A DNA stretch of 64,000 nt from Muricoccus roseus (GCF_900141905.1 NZ_FQZF01000008.1:124001-188000), one strand, 5' to 3'; shown: positions 16,459 through 27,741, counted from the stretch's first letter. Notes: generated by a model not told the origin, from the sequence alone. Program-made: numbers and translations.

Positions 16459-17259
16459 TTAGGCAGCGGCCGGGGCCTGGGGCGCCTCAGCCTCCAGCGC
16501 TTCCTCCGGCACGCCATAGATGGATTCCACCCGATCGGCCGTCAGGGCCTCGGGTGGGCCGTCGAACACCACGCGCCCGGCCTGCATGGCGACGATGCGG
16601 CCGCAATAGCGTCGCGCCGTGTCGAGGTGATGCAGGTTCACCAGCACCGTCAGCCCGTCCCGCCGGTTCACGTCGCGCAGCGCTTCCATGACCACCCGCG
16701 CGTTGCGCGGGTCGAGCGAGGCGATGGGCTCGTCCGCCAGCAGCAGGCGGGGTTCCTGCAGCATCGCGCGCGCGATCGCCACGCGCTGCTGCTGCCCGCC
16801 GGAGAGGGTGTCCGCGCGCTGCAGCGCCTGCTCCGCGAGGTCGAAGCGGTCCAGCGCGTCCAACGCCATGGCGCGCTCCTCCGGAGAGAAGCGGAGGAAC
16901 AGGGAGTTCAGCGTGGCGAGCGGGCCGGGGCGGTGGTTCAGACGCCCGACCAGCACATTGGTCAGCACGTCCAGGCGCTGGATCAGGTTGAACTGCTGGA
17001 AGATCATGGCGCAGCGCGTGCGCCAGGCCCGCAGTGCCTTGCCGCGCAGGGCCGTGACATCGGTGCCGTCATGGAGGATGCGGCCCGATGTCGGCTCGGT
17101 CAGGCGGTTGACCATGCGCAGCAGGGTGGACTTGCCCGCGCCGGAACGGCCGATGATGCCGACCATCTGCCCCTGAGGGATCGACAGGGTGACGCCATCC
17201 ACCGCGGCGCGGCCCTGGCCGTCGCCGAACCGGCGGGTGAGGTTTTCAAGCTCGAGCAT
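16459..17259 (-). CDS. phnC: Phosphonate ABC transporter ATP-binding protein PhnC
   Basis: 266 residues. Walker [11 protein letters not shown]-loop [16 protein letters not shown], signature LSGGQQQR, Walker B LLLADEP and the H-loop [15 protein letters not shown] are all present. The [19 protein letters not shown] insert between Q-loop and signature is typical of PhnC. It powers import through the PhnE pair. It is the first transport gene of a minus-strand run phnC-phnD-phnD-phnE-phnE-GNAT. No C-P lyase or phosphonatase gene lies in the window, so breakdown must be encoded elsewhere. Confidence 0.93.
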   Translation of the reverse strand: MLELENLTRRFGDGQGRAAVDGVTLSIPQGQMVGIIGRSGAGKSTLLRMVNRLTEPTSGRILHDGTDVTALRGKALRAWRTRCAMIFQQFNLIQRLDVLTNVLVGRLNHRPGPLATLNSLFLRFSPEERAMALDALDRFDLAEQALQRADTLSGGQQQRVAIARAMLQEPRLLLADEPIASLDPRNARVVMEALRDVNRRDGLTVLVNLHHLDTARRYCGRIVAMQAGRVVFDGPPEALTADRVESIYGVPEEALEAEAPQAPAAA

Positions 17260-17294
17260 CCGGGGCCCTGTCTTTGCCGGGGCAGTATAGGGCG

Positions 17295-18332
17295 TTACGG
17301 GGCGGAGAGCAGGTCCCGCAAGGCGCCGCGGCGGTGGCCGGCGAAGCCCTCCATCGGCCCGGCCGCGGCCAGCGCGTCCATCACCGCCTCGGCCGTCGCC
17401 TCGGCGGCGGCGCGGAACAGGAGGTCGATGCGGCTTTCCGACAGGGCGCGACGCGGGGGGAGGAAGGCGGCCTCGGGCTCATGCGGCAGGCGATGGGCGG
17501 TTCCGAAGGCCAGGGCGATGTCGCCGCTGCCATGCCCCCAGAAAGAGCCAGTCCAGGCGATGCCCGCGCCGGCCCGGGCAGCCACGCGGCGAAGCTGGCG
17601 CCCCTCCACCGGCACATCCGTGGCCAGCACCACGATCACCGATCCGCGTTCCGGCGGCGCCCCAAGGCCCCGATCGGCGCGCGGATCGATGCGCCGCCCA
17701 TCGGGCAGGCGGAGATCGCCCGGGCGCCCGAAATTGGCGAGGACGAGGGCGCCGAGATGGAAGGTCTCGCCATCGATGGAGAGCCGGCGGGAGGCGGTGC
17801 CGATGCCACCCTTCAGCCCGTAGCAGCTCATGCCCGTGCCGGCGCCGACCGCGCCGGATTCCATCGCCTCGCCGGCGGCGGCGATGGCGGCCTCCGCATC
17901 CTCCCGCGTCACCGCGAGGGCCTGGATGTCGTTCAGATGGCCGTCATTGCACTCCATCACCACGGGATTGACCGTGGAGGTCTCGCGGCCGATGCGCGGC
18001 TCCCCGGCGATGGCGTGGCGGATGATCGCCTCGGCGCAGGCAGGCACGCCGAAGGTGTTGGTGAGGAGGATGGGCGTCTCGATCTCGCCCAGCTCCTCCA
18101 CCTGCATCAGCCCGGCGCTCTTGCCGAAGCCGTTCACCACATGGATGGCCGCCGGCAGCTTCTCGCGGAAGATGTTGCCGCCATGGGGCAGGATGGCGGT
18201 GACGCCGGTGCGGATCGCCGCGCCCTCGACCCGCGTGCGGTGCCCGACGCGGATGCCGGGCACGTCGGTGATGGCATTGCGCGCGCCCGGCGGCAGCTCG
18301 CCCCAGGCCAGGCCGAGGTCCCGCGCCCGCAT
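17295..18332 (-). CDS. P1 family peptidase (DmpA/BapA-type aminopeptidase)
   Basis: 345 residues of the self-cleaving S58/DmpA family, which hydrolyse N-terminal L- or D-amino acids, amides or beta-peptides. Seen: [16 protein letters not shown] at the N-terminus, [21 protein letters not shown], and the likely autocleavage point Gly230-Ser231 in [12 protein letters not shown], where Ser231 would become the N-terminal nucleophile of the beta chain. ATG 18332 shares one base with the upstream aminotransferase stop (TGATG). The 35-bp gap to phnC suggests readthrough into the transporter genes. Physiological substrate unknown. Confidence 0.9.
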   Translation of the reverse strand: MRARDLGLAWGELPPGARNAITDVPGIRVGHRTRVEGAAIRTGVTAILPHGGNIFREKLPAAIHVVNGFGKSAGLMQVEELGEIETPILLTNTFGVPACAEAIIRHAIAGEPRIGRETSTVNPVVMECNDGHLNDIQALAVTREDAEAAIAAAGEAMESGAVGAGTGMSCYGLKGGIGTASRRLSIDGETFHLGALVLANFGRPGDLRLPDGRRIDPRADRGLGAPPERGSVIVVLATDVPVEGRQLRRVAARAGAGIAWTGSFWGHGSGDIALAFGTAHRLPHEPEAAFLPPRRALSESRIDLLFRAAAEATAEAVMDALAAAGPMEGFAGHRRGALRDLLSAP

Positions 18333-19495
18333 CAGAGGCCGGCGATCACCGCTTCCGTCACCCGCGCCACCTGCGCGTCATCGAGATAGGGGTGCATGGG
18401 CAGGGCCAGGATGCGCTTGCACAGGCTCTCGCTCACCGGCAGGGGCGGCGCCTGGCCGATGGCGGCGGCATGGGCCTCGCGATAGGCGGGCTGGTGGTGC
18501 AGGGGCAGCGGGTAATAGACCGCCGTCGGCACGCCGCGGGCCTTGCAGGCCTCCTGCACGCGCGTCCGCTGCCCCTCATCCGCCAGCAGGATGGAGTAGA
18601 GGCCGTAGGCGCTCTCCGCGCCCTCGGGCTTCGCGGGGATCTGCACCTTCCCGGCCAGGGCGGCGTCATAGCCCGCGGCCACGTGGGCTCGGGCGGCCAG
18701 TTCGTTCTCCATCAAGGGCAGCTTGCAGAGCAGGATGGCGGCCTGGATCGTGTCCAGCCGGCCGTTCATGCCGGTGCGCATCACCTCGTAGCGGGTCTTG
18801 CCTTCGCCATGGGTGCGGAGCGAGCGGTAGAGATCCGCCTTCTCGGCATCGTTCGTCAGCAGCGCGCCGCCATCGCCGTAACAGCCCAGCGTCTTGGTGG
18901 GGTAGAAGGACAGCGCGGCGGCGGCGCCCCACCCGCCCAGCCGCCGGCCGCGCAGCGCGCCGCCGAAGGCCTGGGCCGCATCGTCGAGGGCGAACATGTC
19001 CTCCTCCGCGCAGATCGCCTCGATGGCGGGCCAATCGGCGGGCAGGCCGAACAGGTCCACGCCCACCACGGCGCGGGGGCGCAGCCGGCCCTCGGCCTTC
19101 ACCAGGGCGATGCGGCGGCGCAGGTCGGCGATGTCGATGTTGAAGGTCGTCGGGTCGACATCCACGAAAACGGGCGTGGCGCCCAGCACCAGCGGCACCT
19201 CGGCGGTGGCGGTGTAGGTGAAGGCGGGCAGGAAGACGGCATCCCCGCGCCCGATCCCCTCGGCCATCATCGCGATCTGCAGCGCATCCGTGCCCGAGGA
19301 AACGCCGACGCAATGGCCGACGCCCGCGAAATCGGCGAGGGCCTTCTCCAGCTCCTCCACCTCGGGCCCCTGCACGAAGCGGCCGGAATCGAGCACGGCG
19401 GCGATGCGTCGGTCGATCTCGGGCCGGATCAGCGCCTGCTGGGCGCGGACATCGAAGAGGCCGATGGGAGGGAGGGCAGCGGTGTCTTGCGGCAT
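18332..19495 (-). CDS. DegT/DnrJ/EryC1/StrS (WbpE-like) PLP-dependent sugar aminotransferase
   Basis: 387 residues from ATG 19495. Seen: SSGTDALQIAMMAEGIGRGD (cofactor phosphate region), DDAAQAFGG (Asp contacting the pyridine nitrogen) and SFYPTKTLGCYGDGGALLTND, where the Lys in PTK forms the PLP Schiff base. The last motif closely resembles WbpE/WlbC, which aminate UDP-2-acetamido-3-keto-glucuronate for O-antigen synthesis. No other nucleotide-sugar genes are nearby, so the sugar substrate is open. The frame from 19537 adds 14 residues without family support. Confidence 0.9.
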   Translation of the reverse strand: MPQDTAALPPIGLFDVRAQQALIRPEIDRRIAAVLDSGRFVQGPEVEELEKALADFAGVGHCVGVSSGTDALQIAMMAEGIGRGDAVFLPAFTYTATAEVPLVLGATPVFVDVDPTTFNIDIADLRRRIALVKAEGRLRPRAVVGVDLFGLPADWPAIEAICAEEDMFALDDAAQAFGGALRGRRLGGWGAAAALSFYPTKTLGCYGDGGALLTNDAEKADLYRSLRTHGEGKTRYEVMRTGMNGRLDTIQAAILLCKLPLMENELAARAHVAAGYDAALAGKVQIPAKPEGAESAYGLYSILLADEGQRTRVQEACKARGVPTAVYYPLPLHHQPAYREAHAAAIGQAPPLPVSESLCKRILALPMHPYLDDAQVARVTEAVIAGL

Positions 19496-19567
19496 GGCGC
19501 GCCCCTTAGCGCAAAGCGGCCGAGCCGTCGAAATCAAGGATCGTGTCGGATGGTTACGCGCCCCGCC

Positions 19568-20764
19568 TCAGCGGGCCCGCATCACCCGGGAGAGCCCCAG
19601 CCCCAACCCCAGCATCGCCGCCCCGCTGACCAGCAGCGCCGGCACCGCGCCCAGCCCCGCCAGCAGCGTGCCGAAGAGGAGCGGCCCGAGGGATTGGCCC
19701 ACGAAGAAGGAGAAGGCGTGCAGGGCCACCGCCGAGCCCCGCGCCCGGGGCGCGATCTCGGTCACCCGCATCTGGAGGGAGTTGTGCATGGTGAAATAGC
19801 CAAGGCCGATGGCGAACATCCCCACCACCACGGGCAGCACGCCCAGCGGCAGCCCCCAGGCCGCCGAGGCGATGGCCAGGAAGCCCAGCGCCACCACCAC
19901 CCCGGCCAGGCGCTGCATGGCGGGCAGGCCCAGCCGGGACAGCATGGGCCCGGCCAGGAAGGTATAGGCGATGCCTGAGGCCCCGAAAGCCCCGATGGCG
20001 AAGCCCGCCTGCGCCGCCCCGCCCAGGCCCCAGCCCGCGATCAGGGCCGCCAGATAGGGAAACATGCCGAAGACGAAGAGCCCCTCCGTCGCCACCGAGG
20101 CATAGAGACGGCGGGCGGCGGGCAGGCGGATGATCTCGCGATACCGGCGCGCGGCCGAGCCGGCATCGAGCCGGCCGGGCGGCGGGTCCGGCTCCCGCCG
20201 CAGGTCGCGCCAGAGGACAAGGCCCATGGCCAGCACCGCCACCGCCCCGCCGGCGATAATGCCGCGCCAGTCCACGAAGCCATGCACCAGCCCTGAGACC
20301 ACCCCGCCCGCGATCTGCCCGGCGGTGGAAAAGGCGAGCAGCCGGCTGAGCGCCACCTGCCGCCCGGATTGCGGCACCCGGTCCCCGAAGGTGGCGATGA
20401 CCAGGGGGTAGATGCCCCCGGCCGCCGCCCCGGCCAGGGCGCGGAAGGCGAAAAGCAGGCCCAGCCCGGGCGTGAGGGCGCAGGCCACCAGGGCCAGGCC
20501 GGTGAGGAGGGTGGCGAGCGCGATGATGCGCCGCTTGCCCAGCGCATCGCCCACCGGCCCCAGGAAGGGCTGCACCAGCGCGTAGGGCAGCGCGAAGGCG
20601 GAGGCGAGCAGCGCCACTTGGTCCGTCGCCACCGCGAAGTCCCGAGCGATTTCCGGCAGGATGGGGTCGAGGCTGCGCGAGGCCAGCGAGGTGGTGAAGG
20701 CCGTCAGGCCATAGAGGGTGATGAGCCGGCGGGTGCGGGCCGTTTCGTCAGATGGGGCGGACAT
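19568..20764 (-). CDS. MFS transporter
   Basis: 398 residues, 12 predicted membrane segments. TM1 reads LYGLTAFTTSLASRSLDPILPEIA; motif A is GPVGDALGKRRIIALA after TM2; TM4 has AFRALAGAAAGGIYPLVIATFGD. It is a general small-molecule or drug transporter with no recognisable substrate class. It is the first gene of the minus-strand run leading through the aminotransferase, peptidase and phn genes, with 72 bp before the aminotransferase. Confidence 0.85.
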   Translation of the reverse strand: MSAPSDETARTRRLITLYGLTAFTTSLASRSLDPILPEIARDFAVATDQVALLASAFALPYALVQPFLGPVGDALGKRRIIALATLLTGLALVACALTPGLGLLFAFRALAGAAAGGIYPLVIATFGDRVPQSGRQVALSRLLAFSTAGQIAGGVVSGLVHGFVDWRGIIAGGAVAVLAMGLVLWRDLRREPDPPPGRLDAGSAARRYREIIRLPAARRLYASVATEGLFVFGMFPYLAALIAGWGLGGAAQAGFAIGAFGASGIAYTFLAGPMLSRLGLPAMQRLAGVVVALGFLAIASAAWGLPLGVLPVVVGMFAIGLGYFTMHNSLQMRVTEIAPRARGSAVALHAFSFFVGQSLGPLLFGTLLAGLGAVPALLVSGAAMLGLGLGLSRVMRAR

Positions 20765-20844
20765 GCCGCTTCATCGTGCGGTGCCGGGCAGGGAGAAACC
20801 AGCCCTGCCGGCGCGGGGCGGGAATGCGGCGCCCGGCGAAGGCC

Positions 20845-23508
20845 TCAGCCGGCCGGCATGCCGGCGGTCACCACCGCCCGCCCCGGGATCTGCCCGGCGG
20901 GCACGGGCCGCCCGAGGAGGAAGCCCTGCACCTCGTCGCAACCCTGGCGCCGCAGGAAATCGAGCTGCTCCTCCGTCTCCACCCCCTCCGCGGTCACGCG
21001 GAGTTTCAGGCTCTGCCCCATGGCCAGGATCGCCTCCACGATCACCTGAGCCCCCGGATCCGCGCCGATGGCCTGGGTGAAGGACTTGTCGATCTTCAGC
21101 TTGTCGAAAGGAAAGCGGCGCAGGTAGCTCAGGCTTGAATAGCCGGTGCCGAAATCGTCCAGGGCCAGCCGCACGCCCTGGGCCTTCAGCGCCCGCATGA
21201 TCTCCAGAGCCCCCTCCGCATCCTCGATCAGCAGGCCCTCCGTCACCTCCAGCTCCAGCCGGTGCGCGGGCAGGCCCGTAGAGGCGAGAACCTCGGCCAC
21301 CAGGGCAGGCAGGTTCCCCCGCCGGAACTGCACGGGGGAGAGGTTCACCGCCACGGTGCAGGGGCGTTCCCAGGCCGCGGCGGCCGCACAGGCCTCCTCC
21401 AGCACCCAGCGGGCCAGGGGAAGGATGAGGCCGGTTTCCTCCGCAACGGGGATGAATTCGGCGGGGGAGACCGGACCGCGCACAGGGTGATGCCAGCGCA
21501 GGAGGGCCTCATAGGCCGTCACCTCCCGCGTGGCGCAGGCATGCAGTGGCTGGAAATGCAGGGCGATTCCGCCCTCGGCCAGGGCCAGGCGCAGGTCCCG
21601 CTCGAGCTGGCTCCGCTCCCGCAGGCGGGCCCCCATTTCCGACTCGAAGAAGCAGATGAAGCCCCGGCCCGAAGCCTTGGCGCGGTGCAGCGCCGTGTCG
21701 GCGTTCTTCAGCAAGGATTCCGCCGTGGTGCCGTCATGCGGATGGATGGCGATGCCGATGCTCGCCTCCAGGCTCACGGCATGACCGTCCAGGTCATGGG
21801 GAAGCGCCAGCTCCGTCATGATCCGCTCCGCCAGGGCTTCCGCATCCGCGGGTTGCGACACGGCGGTCTGCACCAGCACGAACTCGTCGCCATCGACCCG
21901 CGCCACGATGTCGGAGGCCCGGGCCACGGCGCGCAGGCGCCGGGCGGTTTCCTGCAGCAGCCGGTCCCCGGCACTATGGCCCAGCACGTCGTTCACCAGC
22001 TTGAACCGGTCGAGATCGACGCAGTGCACCGCGACCGCGCCGCCGCCCCGCTCCGCCAGGGCGAGCGCCTGGCCCAGGCGCTCCTCCAGCAGCACCCGGT
22101 TCGCGAGGTCCGTCAGGCCATCATGATGCGCGAGGTGATGGATCTCCGCCTCCGCCCGGCGCCGCTCCGTGATGTCGGTGAAGGTGGACACCATCCCGCC
22201 ATCGGCGAGGAGGCGCATGCGGATCTCCAGCGCCGTCCCGTCCGGGCGGATACGCTCCTTGAAGCGGAGGCCAGGCACTTCCGTGCGGGTGAAGGCCGTG
22301 AGCAGCTCCGGCACGCTCATCCGCGCGGCGACCGGGCCGAACTCGCCGCGCGCCGCCTGCCACTCCACGAGGGCCGCATAGTCCGCGCCCGGCTCCGCCA
22401 GCCCCGGCGGCAGGTCCAGCAGGGCGAGGTAGCGGCTGTTCCGCAGCGAGATGCGGCCGGCCGGATCGACCATGACGAGCCCCTGGTCGAGATTCTCGAT
22501 CGCGTGCCACAGCAATTCGCGCGAGGCGATCAGCCGCCGCTTGTGCCGGATCAGCAGCGCCCCCGCGAGAAGGACGAGAAGCGTCAGCCATGCCCCGACC
22601 GAGACGGTGACGAGGAAGGACTGGTGATAGGCGGCCAGGATCGGCGCCAGGTCCATCCCCACCGCCACGGTGAGCGGGTAGTTCCGCATTCGGCGGAAGC
22701 TGACGATCTGCTCGGGCGTCTGCTCGGCCGCCGCCATCCTGAGGCTGCCGGCATCCTCGGCGATGGCCCGGCCCAGCGGGGTGCCGGACAGGTCGCGCCC
22801 GAGCATGGCCACGTTCGGGGCCGCCGCGCGCACGATGCCATCCTCCCCCAGCAGGAGCATGTTGCCGCTGATATCCAGCAACTCGTGGAATTGGGTCAGC
22901 CAGTAGGGATCGAGGGAGCAGACCACGACGCCGGCGAAATGGCCGTCCGGCCCGTAGAGCTTGCGCGTGAACTGCACGGACCAGCGCCCGGAGACGCGGC
23001 CCAGCACCGGCGCGCTGATGTAGAGAAGGTCATCCGACCGGGTGAGATGGATGCGGAAATGCGGCCGGTCCGAGAGATCCAGCGTGCCGTCCGTGGGCCC
23101 CAGATTGGTTTGGGTCAGCCGCCCATCGGCCCCGATCAGCGCGACCTGCATGACCACGCTGTCGTTGTAGCCGCTGTCATGGGAGAGGAAGTCCAGCGAG
23201 AACCCTTCCGGGTCCCGGCGATAGGCATCCCGAACGAAGCGCAGGCGCTGGTCCATCGCCTCGATGGTCCGGGCGATTCCCTGCTCGGCCGCCCCGGCGA
23301 TGTTCGCGCCCGCCTGCACGGCCCCCTGTTCGAGGTCGGCCCGTTCCTCCACCAGGCGCAGCCCGACGAAGGACCAGATCATCAGCAGGATCAGGCCGAC
23401 GAGGGCGAGGTCCAGCCTCACGCCGGAGAGCCGGCCCAAGAAACCGGAAGGGCGGAAGCCGGGCCGTGAATCCAGTGGCGGCGCGATCGCTTGCACCGGA
23501 GGCTTCAC
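20845..23508 (-). CDS. Membrane Cache-PAS-GGDEF-EAL protein (c-di-GMP turnover)
   Basis: 887 residues. Order: TM1 about 35-55 (VGLILLMIWSFVGLRLV), a Cache-type periplasmic sensor about 65-300, TM2 about 305-330, PAS about 335-455, GGDEF about 465-630, EAL about 645-885. The diguanylate cyclase signature is RVDGDEF rather than GGDEF; the I-site RASD is present five residues before it. The phosphodiesterase half is intact (YEALLRWHHP, DDFGTGYSSL, KIDKSF, AEGVETEEQL). I infer a sensor-regulated phosphodiesterase whose GGDEF half may be allosteric or weakly active. It stands alone between an MFS and rutB genes. Confidence 0.92.
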   Translation of the reverse strand: MKPPVQAIAPPLDSRPGFRPSGFLGRLSGVRLDLALVGLILLMIWSFVGLRLVEERADLEQGAVQAGANIAGAAEQGIARTIEAMDQRLRFVRDAYRRDPEGFSLDFLSHDSGYNDSVVMQVALIGADGRLTQTNLGPTDGTLDLSDRPHFRIHLTRSDDLLYISAPVLGRVSGRWSVQFTRKLYGPDGHFAGVVVCSLDPYWLTQFHELLDISGNMLLLGEDGIVRAAAPNVAMLGRDLSGTPLGRAIAEDAGSLRMAAAEQTPEQIVSFRRMRNYPLTVAVGMDLAPILAAYHQSFLVTVSVGAWLTLLVLLAGALLIRHKRRLIASRELLWHAIENLDQGLVMVDPAGRISLRNSRYLALLDLPPGLAEPGADYAALVEWQAARGEFGPVAARMSVPELLTAFTRTEVPGLRFKERIRPDGTALEIRMRLLADGGMVSTFTDITERRRAEAEIHHLAHHDGLTDLANRVLLEERLGQALALAERGGGAVAVHCVDLDRFKLVNDVLGHSAGDRLLQETARRLRAVARASDIVARVDGDEFVLVQTAVSQPADAEALAERIMTELALPHDLDGHAVSLEASIGIAIHPHDGTTAESLLKNADTALHRAKASGRGFICFFESEMGARLRERSQLERDLRLALAEGGIALHFQPLHACATREVTAYEALLRWHHPVRGPVSPAEFIPVAEETGLILPLARWVLEEACAAAAAWERPCTVAVNLSPVQFRRGNLPALVAEVLASTGLPAHRLELEVTEGLLIEDAEGALEIMRALKAQGVRLALDDFGTGYSSLSYLRRFPFDKLKIDKSFTQAIGADPGAQVIVEAILAMGQSLKLRVTAEGVETEEQLDFLRRQGCDEVQGFLLGRPVPAGQIPGRAVVTAGMPAG

Positions 23509-23575
23509 ACGCGGCTCCTCATCCGACCGGGGCTTCCGGATCGGAAGAGGCTAGAGAGGGTTCGTGAATCGGCCG

Positions 23576-24316
23576 TTAAGCAGCGCTGCCTCGGCCTGAG
23601 GGCATGGCCCCGGCCAGGGCGGTCAGCGCCTCCGTCTTGGCCACCCAGCCGAAGAAGGTGCGGACGTTGAACACGGTGGCCTCATGCACGAAGCGAGGGC
23701 CGCCCTGCCAGCACGCATCCTCGATCAGCACGGGCCAGAACTCCCGGTGGAAGGCCTCCCGCAGCGTGCTCTCCACGCAGACATTGGTGGCGACGCCGCA
23801 GAACAGGATGTCGCGGATGCCGCGGGCCCGCAGCATCATCTCCATCTGCGTGCCGCTGAAGCCGCCATAGCGTGGCTTCTGGATGAGGATATCGCCCGGG
23901 GCGCGCTGCATCTGGGGCACCAGCGCATAGTCCCAGCTGCCCTTGGACAGCAGGGTGCCCCCCAACTCGGGCTGCTCGCGCATCAGCCGCAGCGCGTTGG
24001 ACTTCCAGTAATTGGGCGATCCCGCTCCGCCCGCCTCGATCCCCTCGGCATCCCAGCCGTTCTGGAACCAGACGATGGTGATGCCGAGCATCCGGGCGGC
24101 CGCCACCGCCTGCGTGACCTTGGCGATGACGGATTGCGTGCCCGATAAATCGAAGCCCGCCTTGTCGAGATAGCCCTTCTCCGAGGCATAGGCATTCTGC
24201 ATGTCCACCACGATCAGCGCGGTGCGGGCGGGCAGCAGGGGAAAGGGCTCGGGATCGGCGGCGAGCAACAGGTCGCCGGGGACGCGGGGAAGGGTCTGCG
24301 GAGCGCGGTCGGTCAT
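23576..24316 (-). CDS. rutB: RutB-like ureidoacrylate/peroxyureidoacrylate amidohydrolase (isochorismatase family)
   Basis: 246 residues of the isochorismatase-like cysteine hydrolases. The Asp38 segment LIVVDMQNAYASEKGYLDKAG, the WFQNGWD and GSPNYWKSNALRLMR stretches, the Lys in QKPRYGGF and the Cys in GVATNVCVEST line up closely with E. coli RutB, which cleaves the ring-opened uracil product. None of the other rut genes (rutA, rutC to rutG) is adjacent: acs lies upstream and the GGDEF-EAL gene downstream. It may therefore serve another pyrimidine route or a related carbamate; the family resemblance is strong, the pathway is inferred. Confidence 0.82.
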   Translation of the reverse strand: MTDRAPQTLPRVPGDLLLAADPEPFPLLPARTALIVVDMQNAYASEKGYLDKAGFDLSGTQSVIAKVTQAVAAARMLGITIVWFQNGWDAEGIEAGGAGSPNYWKSNALRLMREQPELGGTLLSKGSWDYALVPQMQRAPGDILIQKPRYGGFSGTQMEMMLRARGIRDILFCGVATNVCVESTLREAFHREFWPVLIEDACWQGGPRFVHEATVFNVRTFFGWVAKTEALTALAGAMPSGRGSAA

Positions 24317-24329
24317 GTCACGATGGAAT

Positions 24330-24360
24330 GCAAGGCGGATGCCGTGGCCGCCCGCCTTGC
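24330..24360 (-). terminator. Hairpin between acs and rutB
   Basis: GCAAGGCGG (24330-24338) pairs with CCGCCTTGC (24352-24360), a 9-bp stem just after the acs stop on the minus strand. No T-run follows, so it may reduce readthrough into rutB or protect the acs transcript end. Confidence 0.4.
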
Positions 24361-24367
24361 TCTTCCC

Positions 24368-26305
<1,938 letters not shown>

Positions 26306-26460
26306 CGGCGGCGTCCTCCGGGGCTGGGCCCTTCTCTGGCCGCATCGTCGCCGCTGGCCCGGAGGCGTCAAGGCCGGGGAGGCGCATCGGCCCGGCCGGG
26401 CCACAATTTTGCTCCCCTCCCTGTCGCAGGGCTGAGATGGCGGCCGGGCGGCACGAAGGA

Positions 26461-26480
26461 CGGGGGCGATCCCGCCCCCG
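26461..26480 (-). terminator. Hairpin after the Tyr/Pro-rich secreted protein gene
   Basis: CGGGGGCG (26461-26468) and CGCCCCCG (26473-26480) form an 8-bp all-GC stem with an ATCC loop, ten bases beyond the stop at 26490. The following minus-strand bases are TCCTTC, not a full T-tract, so this is a moderate terminator candidate. Confidence 0.5.
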
Positions 26481-26489
26481 TCCGGCGCA

Positions 26490-26807
26490 TCAGCGGTAGT
26501 AGTAGTGCGGCCGGTGGTGCCGGCGGTAGTAGCGCGGCGGCGGCGGCGGATAGCCCCGATAGGCGTAGTGGCGGCGCCAGTGCGGCGGGGGCGGCCGGTG
26601 GTAATGGCGGGGCCCGTAATAGGGGCGCGGCCGCGGGGGCGGCCCCCACTGCACGGGCACCAGCTGCGCCGGCTGCCCCACCGTGATGGTGACGGCCGGC
26701 TGGGCCTCGGCCGCCGGCGCGAGGGCCAGGACAGGCGCCCCGACCAGCGCGCCGAGGATGAGGGCCTTCCGGCCCCAGGAACCAAGTTTGGCGAGGGATC
26801 CCCGCAT
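26490..26807 (-). CDS. Secreted Pro/Tyr/Arg/His-rich protein of unknown function
   Basis: 105 residues from ATG 26807, with AGAGGA upstream. A hydrophobic signal ([23 protein letters not shown]) is followed by a short [15 protein letters not shown] strand and then a low-complexity tail of PP, YY, RH and RR pairs from about residue 52 to the end. Such tails occur in small exported proteins of soil alphaproteobacteria, often adjacent to nothing diagnostic. The strongly basic, tyrosine-rich tail may bind envelope polymers or metal. Function not recognised. Confidence 0.7.
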   Translation of the reverse strand: MRGSLAKLGSWGRKALILGALVGAPVLALAPAAEAQPAVTITVGQPAQLVPVQWGPPPRPRPYYGPRHYHRPPPPHWRRHYAYRGYPPPPPRYYRRHHRPHYYYR

Positions 26808-26989
26808 GGTGGCGTCCTCTCTCTTCGCGGTGGGCCGGGAGGGCCCTTTCACACAGCGATAGAACGCCGGGATGGGGGCGTGGTCGCGACCGGAATGCGG
26901 CAGGCCGGTGGCGGCGCGTTGCCGCGAGTGACAAGCCGGTGAGGAGGCACGGACCGGTCCGGCCACCCCATCCTCCCGCGACACCGGTG

Positions 26990-27334
26990 CTAGAGCCCCG
27001 CATCCCCCGGCACCATCACCGCCCCATCCTCGATCCAGGCCTCCACCCCCTCCAGCGCATCCCCGGCACACGGGCCCGAGACGCAGAACCCGTCCTCCAC
27101 CCGGAAGCGGGCACCATGGGCCGTGCAGACGAGATGGCGACGCACCCCATCCAGGAAGCGGTCGGGCAGGCTTTCCAGCGGGATGCCGATATGCGGGCAG
27201 GAATTCACATAGACATGGGCCGCCTCGCCGCGCCGCACGGCGACCAGCCCATAGCCGCCGGGCGCGGGCGGAAAGCCGCGCGCCTCTCCGTCCGGGATGT
27301 CGTCCAGCCGGCAGAGGCGGCGGGCCGGCGTCAA
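26990..27334 (-). CDS. Rieske [2Fe-2S] domain protein
   Basis: 114 residues. Cluster motifs CPHIGIP (C-x-H) and CTAHGARF (C-x-x-H) are separated by 20 residues, as in Rieske ferredoxins and small nitrite-reductase-like subunits. It is soluble with no signal. The start is inferred as TTG at 27334, which overlaps the EVE gene stop (TTGA); the longer frame into EVE is a shadow. The sequence between the two motifs lacks the bc1-type disulfide cysteines, so this is an electron-transfer ferredoxin or an oxygenase-component type, not a second bc1 subunit. Confidence 0.85.
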   Translation of the reverse strand: MTPARRLCRLDDIPDGEARGFPPAPGGYGLVAVRRGEAAHVYVNSCPHIGIPLESLPDRFLDGVRRHLVCTAHGARFRVEDGFCVSGPCAGDALEGVEAWIEDGAVMVPGDAGL

Positions 27335-27741
27335 AGCCCCGCCATGGAGGAGATGACCGCCCAATGCTCGGGCGAGACCGGCACGACGGACAGGCGGGAC
27401 TGGCGGATGAGCGCCAGGCCTTCCAGCCGCGGCTCCGCCTTCATCGCGGCGAGCGTCACGGGCCGGGGCACGGGCTTCACCGCGCGCATGTCCACGCAGC
27501 ACCAGCGCCCCGTCCCGTCGGTAGGGTCGGGATAGGCCTCGCGCACCACCTCGACAATGCCGACCACCTCCCGGCCCTCATTCGAGTGATAGAAGAAGGA
27601 CAGGTCGCCCTTCTTCATCTCGCGCAGGTTCTTCGCGGCCTGGGCGTTGCGAACCCCCGTCCAGGGCTCGACGCCGTTCTTCACCTGCTGGTCCCAGGAG
27701 AAGGCGTCCGGCTCGCTCTTCACCAGCCAGTAGGCGGTCAT
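27331..27741 (-). CDS. EVE domain-containing protein
   Basis: 136 residues, a complete EVE (PUA-like) domain. Seen: the N-terminal YWLVKSEPDAFSWD, WTGVRNAQAAKNLREMKKGD and FFYHSNEGREVVGIVEV, all family hallmarks. EVE domains read modified bases in DNA or RNA. It is the middle gene of a trio, overlapping YciI by 4 nt upstream and the Rieske gene by 4 nt downstream, so all three are probably translated together. Confidence 0.92.
   Translation of the reverse strand: MTAYWLVKSEPDAFSWDQQVKNGVEPWTGVRNAQAAKNLREMKKGDLSFFYHSNEGREVVGIVEVVREAYPDPTDGTGRWCCVDMRAVKPVPRPVTLAAMKAEPRLEGLALIRQSRLSVVPVSPEHWAVISSMAGL

Noticed and set aside
21262-23469. 735-codon plus-strand frame antisense to the Cache-PAS-GGDEF-EAL gene
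   Set aside because: Low-complexity antisense translation; the minus-strand frame has all family motifs.
26306-26785. N-terminal extension of acs to a 805-residue protein
   Set aside because: The extension is antisense-type low-complexity sequence and overlaps the Tyr/Pro-rich gene region; a Shine-Dalgarno and family length put the start at 26305.
26990-27502. Rieske protein as a 170-residue product
   Set aside because: The first 56 residues are a shadow of the EVE gene; TTG 27334 overlapping the EVE stop fits better.
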